Assembly (NCBI RefSeq): GCF_026339735.1
Contig: NZ_JAPEQG010000001.1
Coordinates: 744,001-808,000, forward strand
Direction: 5' to 3'
DNA length: 64,000 nt
DNA from: Streptomyces sp. NBC_01669
Lineage (GTDB): Bacteria; Actinomycetota; Actinomycetes; Streptomycetales; Streptomycetaceae
Position 1 is the stretch's first letter; the number at the start of each line of letters is the position of its first letter. Of the stretch, positions 16,586 through 23,758 are shown piece by piece. The notes under the pieces were generated by a model. It ran no database searches and had not been told where the DNA came from. It saw only the letters and a list, made by a program, of their open reading frames with translations. Both the position numbers and the translations under genes were made by a program.

Positions 16586-19500
16586 CTGCGCTGCCTTTGC
16601 GTCCGGCGACGGTGAGGAACCCGTGCAGTACGGCGTTGAGTGCCGCGGCACAGGTCACCGCCGGGAAGTGGCCCGCGTCACGGATTTCGTGGAAGCGGGA
16701 GCCGGGGATCGCCGCATGGAGCCGGCGGCCGGTCGCGATCGGGACGACGGTGTCCCAGTGTCCGTGCACGATCTGGACCGGAGCGGCGATGTCGGCCAGT
16801 CGGGGCCCGAGGTCGGGCGTTGCCGCGAACACATCGAGGTAGCGCAGCCCGCTGTAGGGGTCCATGCTCTCGGAGCGCAGCAGGTGGGCGCGGTGCGCCT
16901 CGCGCTCGCGGCGCAGCCGGCGTGAACCACTGCCCTCGGCGGCGTACGAGAGGTCCCGGTCGGCGACCACGTCGAGCCGGTTGATCTCGCCCTCGCGGTT
17001 GTTGAGGGTGGCCGAGCTGCCGATCAGTGTCAGTGACGCGGTGTCGTCGGGGAGTTCGAGTGCGAAGGTGAGGGCCACCAGCCCGCCGAACGAGGACCCG
17101 GCCACGTGCACCGGTCCGGTGACGCCGAGCCGGCGGACGGCGGACAGGTCCGTCCTGGCCATGCCGGGCAGGCTCAGTTCGGAGCCCACGGTCGACGCCC
17201 CGACACCGGGGTGGTGGACGCACATCACGGTGTACCGGTCGGCCAGCGCGGCGAACTGTTCCGCGAACACTCCGGCACCGATGTTGAACGGTGTCATCAG
17301 CAGGAGCGCGGGTCCCGAGCCGGCGATGAACACCTCGACATCGGCGTCCCCGATCCGCAGCAGCTCACGTCGTACGTCCGGCTGCCGCTCACGGAGCACG
17401 GCACCGTTGTCGTCCCCGGGCGCGTATCCCTCTTCCAGCTCCTGCTGGATGTCCTCGGGAACGGCTTCGCGCGGATGGAAGCCGCCCTCGCCGTCCACCG
17501 CCATCAGCTCCGGCACAGGCGTGGTCGAGGTGGCCAGGGCGACGAGTGCGTCGGCCGCGGCGTCGAGTCGGGCCGTCGGCAGCTCCGGGGGCACCGCGAA
17601 ACGCACGAGCCGGTCACCGTCGTCGCCGGGTACGGGTCCGGCCCTGACGCCCGTCTCCCGGTAGATCCAGACGAGAGCGGAGACGACCCGGTTGCCGTGG
17701 TTGCTCAGCTGTGCCAGTTTCCCCAGGTCGAGAAGGACTTGGTGGCCGTGGCCCGGGTCGAGGACGGGCAGCCCGGCGTCGGACAGCCGGGCGCCGAGCC
17801 GGGCCACCGCAGCGGTCCGCCGTGCCACCCGCGCGGCGGACGCCCCGAGGTCCGTAAGCGCCGCGCACACGATCCGGCGGGCGCCGAGGCTCAGCCCCTC
17901 GCCGTACAGCAGGACCTGTTCGTCGATCCGTCCGGCCAGGGCGGCGTCGCGGCAGGCCAGCAGGGCACCGTAGGGAACACCGTGTTCCGCGGGCAGGGAC
18001 AGCACCGCGACATCGGCGGTGCCGAGCAGGGCGGTGAGGCTCGCGGGCACGTCCTCGGCTCCGGCGGAGCACTCCAGCAGCCGGGTGGCGTCGAGCACCG
18101 CCACCCTGTCCGGCGGCGCCGCGGCGAGCGCGGCCCGCAGCTGTTCCGGGCCGTCCCCGGGTGCGGGCGTCACGCGTATGTACGGTCGGGGTCCGGGCAG
18201 GCAGCGGCCCAGCGCGGCGAATGCGGCCGAGCGCGAGGCGAACAGGGCGATATGGGGCTGCGGAATCCAGTCCGGGGGCGTCTCACCGACGGCGCGCGCC
18301 GCGAGCTCCGCCATCCGCTGAGCGTCCCCGCCGTCGCCGTCGTACCACCAGGCACCGGCCGCGAGATCAAGGCCGGGGAAGCCCGCCGGGAGCAGTGCGG
18401 TGTTGTGATGGTGTGCGGCGAGCAGCCGTTCGCGTTCGGCCACCGGGCCGGGCACGGGATCCTCGGCACGCACGCTCCGCGGACGGCGTTGCGGATCCGG
18501 GTCCGTCTGCTGGGCGGGGGCCGTGGTCCCGGTGGCGGCGGGAGTGAGCCGGGGGTCGGCGATCATCAGGATCACATCGGACACGGACGTGGGTTCCTCG
18601 TCGGCCGGACGGCACAGGTAGATGGGGGTGTTGAGCGGCCGGAACTTGTTCTTGAACTGGAAGTTCCCCTCACCGAAGATCCCGGCGGACCGGAGCTCGC
18701 TGAGGCCCTGCTCGACCTCCGGCTCGCTGGTCGCCGAATCGGCGATGCCCACTCCGAAGCTGGCACCGAAGCTGAAGATGTCGCAGCCCTCCGCGACCAG
18801 TTGCCCGATGATCCGTACGATCGCCAGGTCGAGTCCGCCGAGCGGCATCCCGGGCGGATAGAACTCCAGGTCGAGCAGGTATCCGTTGGCGGCGGGCAGA
18901 TCGGTGACGATCACGACATTGACCAGCTCGTCATCGAGATAGGTCAGGAACGGGCGGTAGCGCGGGGCCAGTTGTCCGGACCGGATCTCCTCCTTGACCA
19001 CGGAGACGTACGGATTGGTCATCTGTTTGTTGCCGGTCCAGGACTCGATCATCGATGCGATCCGGCCGTCGGTGGCGGGATCGCTGCCGCTGCGGTATTC
19101 GACGGTGCGCCACTCCCCCAGCCGTTCGGCGCGCCGGACGAGATAGCGCAGGCGGGACATGGGCCCGCCGCCCAGGCTGAACGAACCGAGGTTCTCGAGC
19201 CGTTGGACCGCGCCGAACGGCGTGGCGGTGAGCGGGACACCGCCCGCTTCGGCGAGCGGGATCAGCGCGAGGAAGTTGGCCTTCAGCCCGTTCTTCCGCG
19301 CGTAGGCCACATATTCGGCCGCGAGCGGGGCGAAGTTCTCGTCGCTGCCGACGTAGCTCCAGGCGAAGAGGTTTCCGTCCCGTTCGGAGAAGTTGAAGTA
19401 AGCCGACCTGCGGGAACCGAGGAAAGCCAGGGGGGCGATGTCCCGTCCGGCGAGCCCGCTCTCCACCGCATGCCGTGTGTGGAGATCTTCCAGGACAGCG

Positions 19501-20252
19501 GCCAGGGCGGGCTGGTCCATGAGTTCGCGTTTGACGAGGACGGCCGGCTCGCCGTCGGCCGCCGGGCGGACCTCGTCCAGCGGCTGCGGTGGCCTGCCCG
19601 CCGGTCCGCCACCGGCGCCGTCGGCCGCGCCGAGGGTGACCAGACCGTACCCGTCGGCCAGGTGAGCGGCGAGTCCGGCCACCGACGGCTGATCGAACAG
19701 CAGCGTCTTGGGCAGCGAGCCGAGGCGTTTCTCCAGGACGCTGATCATCCGGAGCATGTCGAACGAGGTGAACCCGTTGTCGGCGAAGGCGGCGTCCCGG
19801 TCGAACGCCCGGCCGGTGACCTCGGCGGCCAGCGCCGCCAGTTCCTCCGCGAGATCTCCGTCCGCAGCGCCGGATCCGGTACCGGTCGGCTCCTCGGCGC
19901 GATGGCCGGCGCGGGGCCCGGGCTCGGTCACCGTTGCCGCCACCGGTCCGTCCGGCGACCCGTCCGGCGGCCCGGTCTCCGGTGCGCTCGGCCCACCGGT
20001 CCCGGCGTCCCGCGCCGCCACCGTCTCAGCGAACAGCTTCGCCAGCAGTGTGACGGTGTCGTGGTCGTACGCCTCGGCCGCCTGCAACTCGACCCCGAGG
20101 TCCTGGCTGAGCGAGCGGACCAGCTCCATCCGCAGGATGGAATCGACACCGAGGTCGTCGAACGGCGCACCATCAGCGATGTCCCCCGCCGGCACTCCGA
20201 TCACATCGGCGAGCCGGTCACGGACCAGGGTGGTCAGTTCCGTCGGCTTCAT
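16575..20252 (-). CDS. Megasynthase: ACP-ACP-DUF2156-like-tryptophanase-like (SH-like)-thioesterase
   Basis: 1225 aa. Two N-terminal ACPs (Ser38 in GVDSIL, Ser163 in GFTSFD) are followed by four parts. First is a Pro/Gly-rich linker (about 80-135 and 195-230). Second is a GNAT-fold DUF2156-like domain (about 235-550, SFSLGGG and FKNKFRP). Third is a tryptophanase/tyrosine phenol-lyase-like domain (about 605-905; HNTALLPAGF, LDATRLLE near 719, YRETGVRAGP). Fourth is an alpha/beta-hydrolase thioesterase (about 960-1215; nucleophile in AGSSFGG near 1054, GHWD near 1164, AGHF near 1192). The layout resembles the ACP-DUF-SH-TE end of leinamycin-type synthases, where SH is a PLP-dependent C-S lyase. 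Here the site aligned with the PLP Lys reads LPAEHG. ATG 20252 has GGAGGT nearby and a promoter just upstream. Confidence 0.88.
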   Translation of the reverse strand: MKPTELTTLVRDRLADVIGVPAGDIADGAPFDDLGVDSILRMELVRSLSQDLGVELQAAEAYDHDTVTLLAKLFAETVAARDAGTGGPSAPETGPPDGSPDGPVAATVTEPGPRAGHRAEEPTGTGSGAADGDLAEELAALAAEVTGRAFDRDAAFADNGFTSFDMLRMISVLEKRLGSLPKTLLFDQPSVAGLAAHLADGYGLVTLGAADGAGGGPAGRPPQPLDEVRPAADGEPAVLVKRELMDQPALAAVLEDLHTRHAVESGLAGRDIAPLAFLGSRRSAYFNFSERDGNLFAWSYVGSDENFAPLAAEYVAYARKNGLKANFLALIPLAEAGGVPLTATPFGAVQRLENLGSFSLGGGPMSRLRYLVRRAERLGEWRTVEYRSGSDPATDGRIASMIESWTGNKQMTNPYVSVVKEEIRSGQLAPRYRPFLTYLDDELVNVVIVTDLPAANGYLLDLEFYPPGMPLGGLDLAIVRIIGQLVAEGCDIFSFGASFGVGIADSATSEPEVEQGLSELRSAGIFGEGNFQFKNKFRPLNTPIYLCRPADEEPTSVSDVILMIADPRLTPAATGTTAPAQQTDPDPQRRPRSVRAEDPVPGPVAERERLLAAHHHNTALLPAGFPGLDLAAGAWWYDGDGGDAQRMAELAARAVGETPPDWIPQPHIALFASRSAAFAALGRCLPGPRPYIRVTPAPGDGPEQLRAALAAAPPDRVAVLDATRLLECSAGAEDVPASLTALLGTADVAVLSLPAEHGVPYGALLACRDAALAGRIDEQVLLYGEGLSLGARRIVCAALTDLGASAARVARRTAAVARLGARLSDAGLPVLDPGHGHQVLLDLGKLAQLSNHGNRVVSALVWIYRETGVRAGPVPGDDGDRLVRFAVPPELPTARLDAAADALVALATSTTPVPELMAVDGEGGFHPREAVPEDIQQELEEGYAPGDDNGAVLRERQPDVRRELLRIGDADVEVFIAGSGPALLLMTPFNIGAGVFAEQFAALADRYTVMCVHHPGVGASTVGSELSLPGMARTDLSAVRRLGVTGPVHVAGSSFGGLVALTFALELPDDTASLTLIGSSATLNNREGEINRLDVVADRDLSYAAEGSGSRRLRREREAHRAHLLRSESMDPYSGLRYLDVFAATPDLGPRLADIAAPVQIVHGHWDTVVPIATGRRLHAAIPGSRFHEIRDAGHFPAVTCAAALNAVLHGFLTVAGRKGSADEG

Positions 20253-20271
20253 CGGCCACCTCCAGGGCCCG

Positions 20272-20314
20272 ACAGTAACGACGGCGATCCGCACCGCCTG
20301 CCCAAATCTGAGCA
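20272..20314 (-). promoter_or_regulatory. Predicted promoter with Crp-type site for the megasynthase operon
   Basis: On the minus strand TGCTCAGATTTG starts at 20314, and 29 nt after its first eight bases comes TACTGT (20277-20272), a fair -10 box. Transcription would begin near 20265, giving a 13-nt leader with GGAGGT before ATG 20252. The spacing is identical to the sites before HMG-synthase 1 and the ferredoxin. Confidence 0.5.
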
Positions 20315-20381
20315 GAGAGCGCGACCGACGGGTCGATTACATGGACCGTCGCACCACCCACACCCAGGGATGGAGAACACC

Positions 20382-21098
20382 ATGGCCGACACTCTCGAAC
20401 CGATGCCCGACGACTGGAGCAGGGCGCTCGCGGTGGTCGCCCACCCGGACGACATGGAGTTCGGCTCCTCGGGCGCCGTCGCGGCCTGGACCGCCTCCGG
20501 AAAGAGCGTGGCGTATGTACTCGTCACCCACGGAGAGGCTGGCATCGACAGCATGAGCCCCGCCGAGTCCGCGAAGGTGCGGGCCGACGAGCAACTGGCC
20601 AGTGCGCGGATCGTCGGCGCGGCACCGGTAGAGTTCCTCGACCACCCCGACGGGTCCGTCGAGCACGGGCTGCCACTGCGCCGCGACATCGCCGCCGCGA
20701 TCCGTCGGCACCGGCCGGAGCTGGTGATCACCTGCAACCACCACGACCGGGCCATCGGCGGTGGCTGGAACATGGCCGATCACCGCAACACCGGGCGAGC
20801 GGTCCTGGATGCCGTGGGGGACGCGGGGAACCGCTGGATCTTCCCGGACCTCGACCTCGAACCGTGGGCGGGGGTCCGTTATGTGGCCATCGCCTCGTCG
20901 CCCGTTCCGACCCATGCGGCGGATGTCGGTGGCCATCTCGACAGCGCGGTGGCCTCGGTGGAGGCGCACGCCGCGTATCTGGCGGCGCTGGGACCGCGGT
21001 TCGCCGACGTACGGGGGCCGCTCACCGGATATCTCACCGCGACCGGGGCCCGTGCCGGACTCGAGTCCGCGGTGCCTTTCGAGCTTCTTGTGCGCTGA
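20382..21098 (+). CDS. PIG-L family deacetylase/amidase (LmbE-like)
   Basis: 238 aa zinc-dependent hydrolase of the family that includes MshB, mycothiol-S-conjugate amidase and LmbE. The metal-binding motifs VAHPDDMEFG (near residue 20) and ADHRNTGRAVLDA (near 130) are present, and the length is normal. Homologues are widespread in Streptomyces, so cluster membership is not certain. It is divergent from the megasynthase gene across the promoter with the shared Crp-type site. Possible roles are deacetylation of an intermediate, cleavage of a mycothiol conjugate (sulfur donation or detoxification), or none in this pathway. The start ATG 20382 has GGGATGGAG upstream. Confidence 0.85.
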   Translation: MADTLEPMPDDWSRALAVVAHPDDMEFGSSGAVAAWTASGKSVAYVLVTHGEAGIDSMSPAESAKVRADEQLASARIVGAAPVEFLDHPDGSVEHGLPLRRDIAAAIRRHRPELVITCNHHDRAIGGGWNMADHRNTGRAVLDAVGDAGNRWIFPDLDLEPWAGVRYVAIASSPVPTHAADVGGHLDSAVASVEAHAAYLAALGPRFADVRGPLTGYLTATGARAGLESAVPFELLVR

Positions 21099-21121
21099 GC
21101 GGTTCGGCCGCCCGACCAGCG

Positions 21122-21157
21122 CCGTGGGCCCGTACACCGAGGTGTACGGGCCCACGG
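21122..21157. terminator. Bidirectional hairpin terminator
   Basis: A perfect inverted repeat lies between the convergent PIG-L gene and the unknown-function gene: 21122-21138 pairs with 21141-21157 around a very tight loop. Confidence 0.75.
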
Positions 21158-21175
21158 GGCTCGGCCGACGCCCGC

Positions 21176-22087
21176 TCAGCGCAGCGGTGTGGTGCGCTGA
21201 TGCGGAATCAGCAGGGTGTCCTTGATGCTCGCCGGACGGAACAGCCGGTCCCACTTGCCGCCGCCCTTGCTCGGGTGCAGGCGCTCGGCACCGTACACCT
21301 CCTCGGCGGTACGGCTGGAACGGTCGAACTCCGCCAGTGCTCGGTAGTCCTCCAGGGTGCGCAGGTGGATCAGCCAGTGGATACGGTCCTGCTGGCCGAA
21401 GGTCTCCTCGTACAGCAGCGAGGTGACCCGTCCGGCCAGCTCCCGGTTCACATGGCCCTGCCAGTTGAACGCGAACTGGCGTCCCTCTTCACGGAATTCG
21501 TAGAGCACCTCCGCGCTGCGCATGACGATCGCACCCGCGTTGGCCGAGTTCAGCTGGAGCTCGGCCGGCTGGCTCAGCTGCGCCCCGGCGGGCGGAACGA
21601 ACGTGCCGGTGTCCTCATGGGAGTGGTCGTCGTGGATCAGTCCGTGCTGGCCGAGCATGATCCGCTCCTGGAGCGAACCGTAGGTGAACATCCGCTCCCA
21701 GTTGCCGCCTCCCTTGGCCTCCGGCAGACGGTCCTCGTTGGTCGCGATGTCGAGGTACTTGTCGTCGTGCTCGACCATGTCGAGGAGCTTGCTGTAGTCG
21801 TTGGGTGCCTTCATCTGGATCAGCCAGTGAAGGCGGTCGCGGGTGCCGAACACCTCCTCGTAGCAGAAAGTGGTGCAGACGCCGAGCTGCGCCTTGTTGA
21901 TGTGGTCCAGCAGGTCGACGCTCCACTGCCGGCCCTCGGTCGAGAACTCGTATGCGAGCTGACCGGTCCGGTGGATGATCATCCCTGCGTTGGCCGAGTG
22001 CAGGAGTTCCTCGATGGGGAGCGAGGTCTGGTCCAGAGCGGTCGGCGTCGGGCCGGTCACGCTCGGGGTGGGTTCGGTGACGGTCAT
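21176..22087 (-). CDS. Cluster protein of unknown function with internal duplication, copy 2 (DUF6039-like)
   Basis: 303 aa paralogue of the protein at 11609-12493, again built of two similar halves. Each half has LxSANAGxIxxR, then FxYEExFGxxDRxHWLIxxK/R, then KGGGxWxRxF. No signal peptide, membrane segment or known catalytic motif is visible. It has its own promoter carrying the cluster-wide Crp-type site (22117-22160) and GAGAGGGCAG before the ATG. That common control is the main reason to treat it as the right-hand member of the cluster. The presence of two copies suggests a non-redundant or heteromeric function. DUF6039 is a tentative name. Confidence 0.75.
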   Translation of the reverse strand: MTVTEPTPSVTGPTPTALDQTSLPIEELLHSANAGMIIHRTGQLAYEFSTEGRQWSVDLLDHINKAQLGVCTTFCYEEVFGTRDRLHWLIQMKAPNDYSKLLDMVEHDDKYLDIATNEDRLPEAKGGGNWERMFTYGSLQERIMLGQHGLIHDDHSHEDTGTFVPPAGAQLSQPAELQLNSANAGAIVMRSAEVLYEFREEGRQFAFNWQGHVNRELAGRVTSLLYEETFGQQDRIHWLIHLRTLEDYRALAEFDRSSRTAEEVYGAERLHPSKGGGKWDRLFRPASIKDTLLIPHQRTTPLR

Positions 22088-22116
22088 GGGTAGCTGCCCT
22101 CTCGTCGGCTGAACCT

Positions 22117-22160
22117 GTTCTAGGCGATGGGCGGCCTTGAGAACCGCCCAGTATTGAGCG
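22117..22160 (-). promoter_or_regulatory. Predicted promoter with Crp-type site for DUF6039-like copy 2
   Basis: On the minus strand CGCTCAATACTG (22160-22149) is followed 30 nt after CGCTCAAT by TAGAAC (22122-22117). Transcription would begin near 22110 with a 23-nt leader. A GGGCGG/CCGCCC hairpin (22129-22149) sits between the two elements. It may instead be a weak terminator for the DUF1697 gene upstream. Confidence 0.5.
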
Positions 22161-22706
22161 TCAGGACGCGCCCTTCCTGGCCGCGTCGAGAATTTTCACC
22201 ACGGTGTGGAAGTAGCGCGTCGTCGCGTCGCGGCCCAACGCGCGTTCCTGAAAACCCTTGGCCGCGGGTGCCTTGCCGTTGATCAGATACCAGACGACAA
22301 AGGCGTCGTACGCAGTGCTGCCTATGATCTCCATGTCCTTCTTCGGGGAGATCAGCGGCAGAGCCAGGTCCGGATCGATCCGCTCGGTCGTGAACACCAC
22401 GCAGCAGCGCATGTCGTGGGTGACCGTGACGTCCTTGAACGGGTCGAGCGCGATCAGCGCCTCCAGTTCCGGGACCGTACGCAGACAGACCGCGACCTCG
22501 TAGCCGAGCGTCCCTCTGAGATGGTCACCGATCTGAGCACTGAGCACGGCACGGTCGGTCTCGTCGGACTCGAAGAAGACGTTCCCGCTCTGGATGTAGC
22601 TGCGCACGGAGTCGAATCCCATGTCCGTGAACAGGCTGCGCAAGTACTCCATCTTCACCGAACGGCCCGGCACATTCATCCCGCGCAAGAACGCGATGTA
22701 CAGCAA
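22161..22706 (-). CDS. DUF1697 domain protein
   Basis: 181 aa protein of the DUF1697 family, recognised by LYIAFLRGMNVPG at the N-terminus, SYIQSGNVFFES (about 37-48) and VVWYLINGKAP. The family is of unknown biochemical function and is common in actinobacteria. The start is placed at TTG 22706 because the conserved N-terminus begins there; the upstream reading frame has no family resemblance. Its stop lies immediately next to the Crp-type site of the cluster's last gene. I treat it as outside the biosynthetic cluster. Confidence 0.8.
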   Translation of the reverse strand: MLYIAFLRGMNVPGRSVKMEYLRSLFTDMGFDSVRSYIQSGNVFFESDETDRAVLSAQIGDHLRGTLGYEVAVCLRTVPELEALIALDPFKDVTVTHDMRCCVVFTTERIDPDLALPLISPKKDMEIIGSTAYDAFVVWYLINGKAPAAKGFQERALGRDATTRYFHTVVKILDAARKGAS

Positions 22707-22917
22707 AATCCAACCACCTGTCCGCAAGAAAGGGGGAACCTCGGCGTGCGCCCGACAGCGTAGCGGTGACGGACGGACCCCGCCGGGGAGACGCGTACGA
22801 CGGTGTACGGCCCCGCGCACGGTGCGCCTCGGGGCGCCGCTCAACTTTGGGCAGCGGGGAGCCCCGGCTTCCGGCAGGCTGCGCGGCGCAACGGACTCAC
22901 GCCGGAAAGGACCAGAC

Positions 22918-23562
22918 GTGCGCTTGAAACGGACGATCACCGCCCTGGCGGTCGCGGCCACCACCTCCCTCGTCACCACGTTCGCCGTGGCCCAGCCCTC
23001 CACCGGGGCACGGCATCACCAGGACGATGTCCTCACGGTGGCTCAGCGCCCGGCGCTGCCCGCGTCCCTCCCGAAGTTCTCCGTGACCCTGCCCGACATT
23101 CCGCCGGGCGGGACCTTCGGGCAGGAGAACCTGCTCGACTGGGGTGGCTGCACCGGCGGGAACAAGTCGCCCGCGATCCGGTGGTCCGGCGCGCCGGCCG
23201 GGACCAAAAGCTATCTGATCTCGCTGTTCGACCTGGACTCCAAGACCTCCAGTGGATTCTGGCACTGGTCCGTCTGGAACATCCCGGCCGGCACGACGTC
23301 GCTGCCCGAAGGCGCCGGAATGCCGGGCAATCCGGGTCTGCCCGCTCCCTCGGTGCTCGGCAGGACCGACTTCGGGATGACCGGCTACGGCGGGGCGTGC
23401 CCGCCGCCCGGGGACACTGCGCACCGCTATGTGTTCACCGTGGCCGCGCTCGACACTGCCGACATCCAGGTTCCGCCGGACCTGCCGATGGCCGCTGTCA
23501 ATGTCGTCATGCAGGAGCACGCGTTGGCGGCGGGATACCGCACCGTACTGACCGGGCTCTGA
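22918..23562 (+). CDS. Secreted YbhB/YbcL (PEBP/Raf kinase inhibitor-like) protein
   Basis: 214 aa. The N-terminal 25-30 residues form a Sec signal peptide (basic RLKR, hydrophobic core, AVA-QPS cleavage-like site). The mature part is a phosphatidylethanolamine-binding-protein fold: SPAIRWSGAPAGTKSYLISLFDLD, then FWHWSVWNIPAGTTSLP and YGGACPPPGDTAHRYVFTVAAL, the ligand-pocket segments of bacterial YbhB proteins. The start is GTG 22918 with GGAAAGGA nearby. It stands alone, and the ligand is unknown. Confidence 0.9.
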   Translation: MRLKRTITALAVAATTSLVTTFAVAQPSTGARHHQDDVLTVAQRPALPASLPKFSVTLPDIPPGGTFGQENLLDWGGCTGGNKSPAIRWSGAPAGTKSYLISLFDLDSKTSSGFWHWSVWNIPAGTTSLPEGAGMPGNPGLPAPSVLGRTDFGMTGYGGACPPPGDTAHRYVFTVAALDTADIQVPPDLPMAAVNVVMQEHALAAGYRTVLTGL

Positions 23563-23589
23563 CGGTCCCCGCCCAGCGAGCCCGACGAA

Positions 23590-23614
23590 GGGCCGGGACG
23601 ACACGTCCCGGCCC
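23590..23614. terminator. Hairpin terminator after the PEBP-like gene
   Basis: GGGCCGGGACG (23590-23600) pairs with CGTCCCGGCCC (23604-23614) around a 3-nt loop, 28 bases after the stop codon. Confidence 0.75.
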
Positions 23615-23758
23615 CCGTCGTGCGCACGGTCCCCGCGTGCGAGTGGATTTCCGGTCCGTCGAGGCAGCGGGTCAGTCCCCGGCGGCGTCGGGAGAGACGG
23701 CCGCTTCACCCTTCTGGGAAGCCGGCACGGTGCACCGCGGAGGCCACCGGGCTCGCGT

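Noticed and set aside
17106..20381. Long plus-strand extension of the PIG-L reading frame
   Set aside because: It is antisense to the second megasynthase. Only the part from ATG 20382 shows the PIG-L fold and has a ribosome-binding site.
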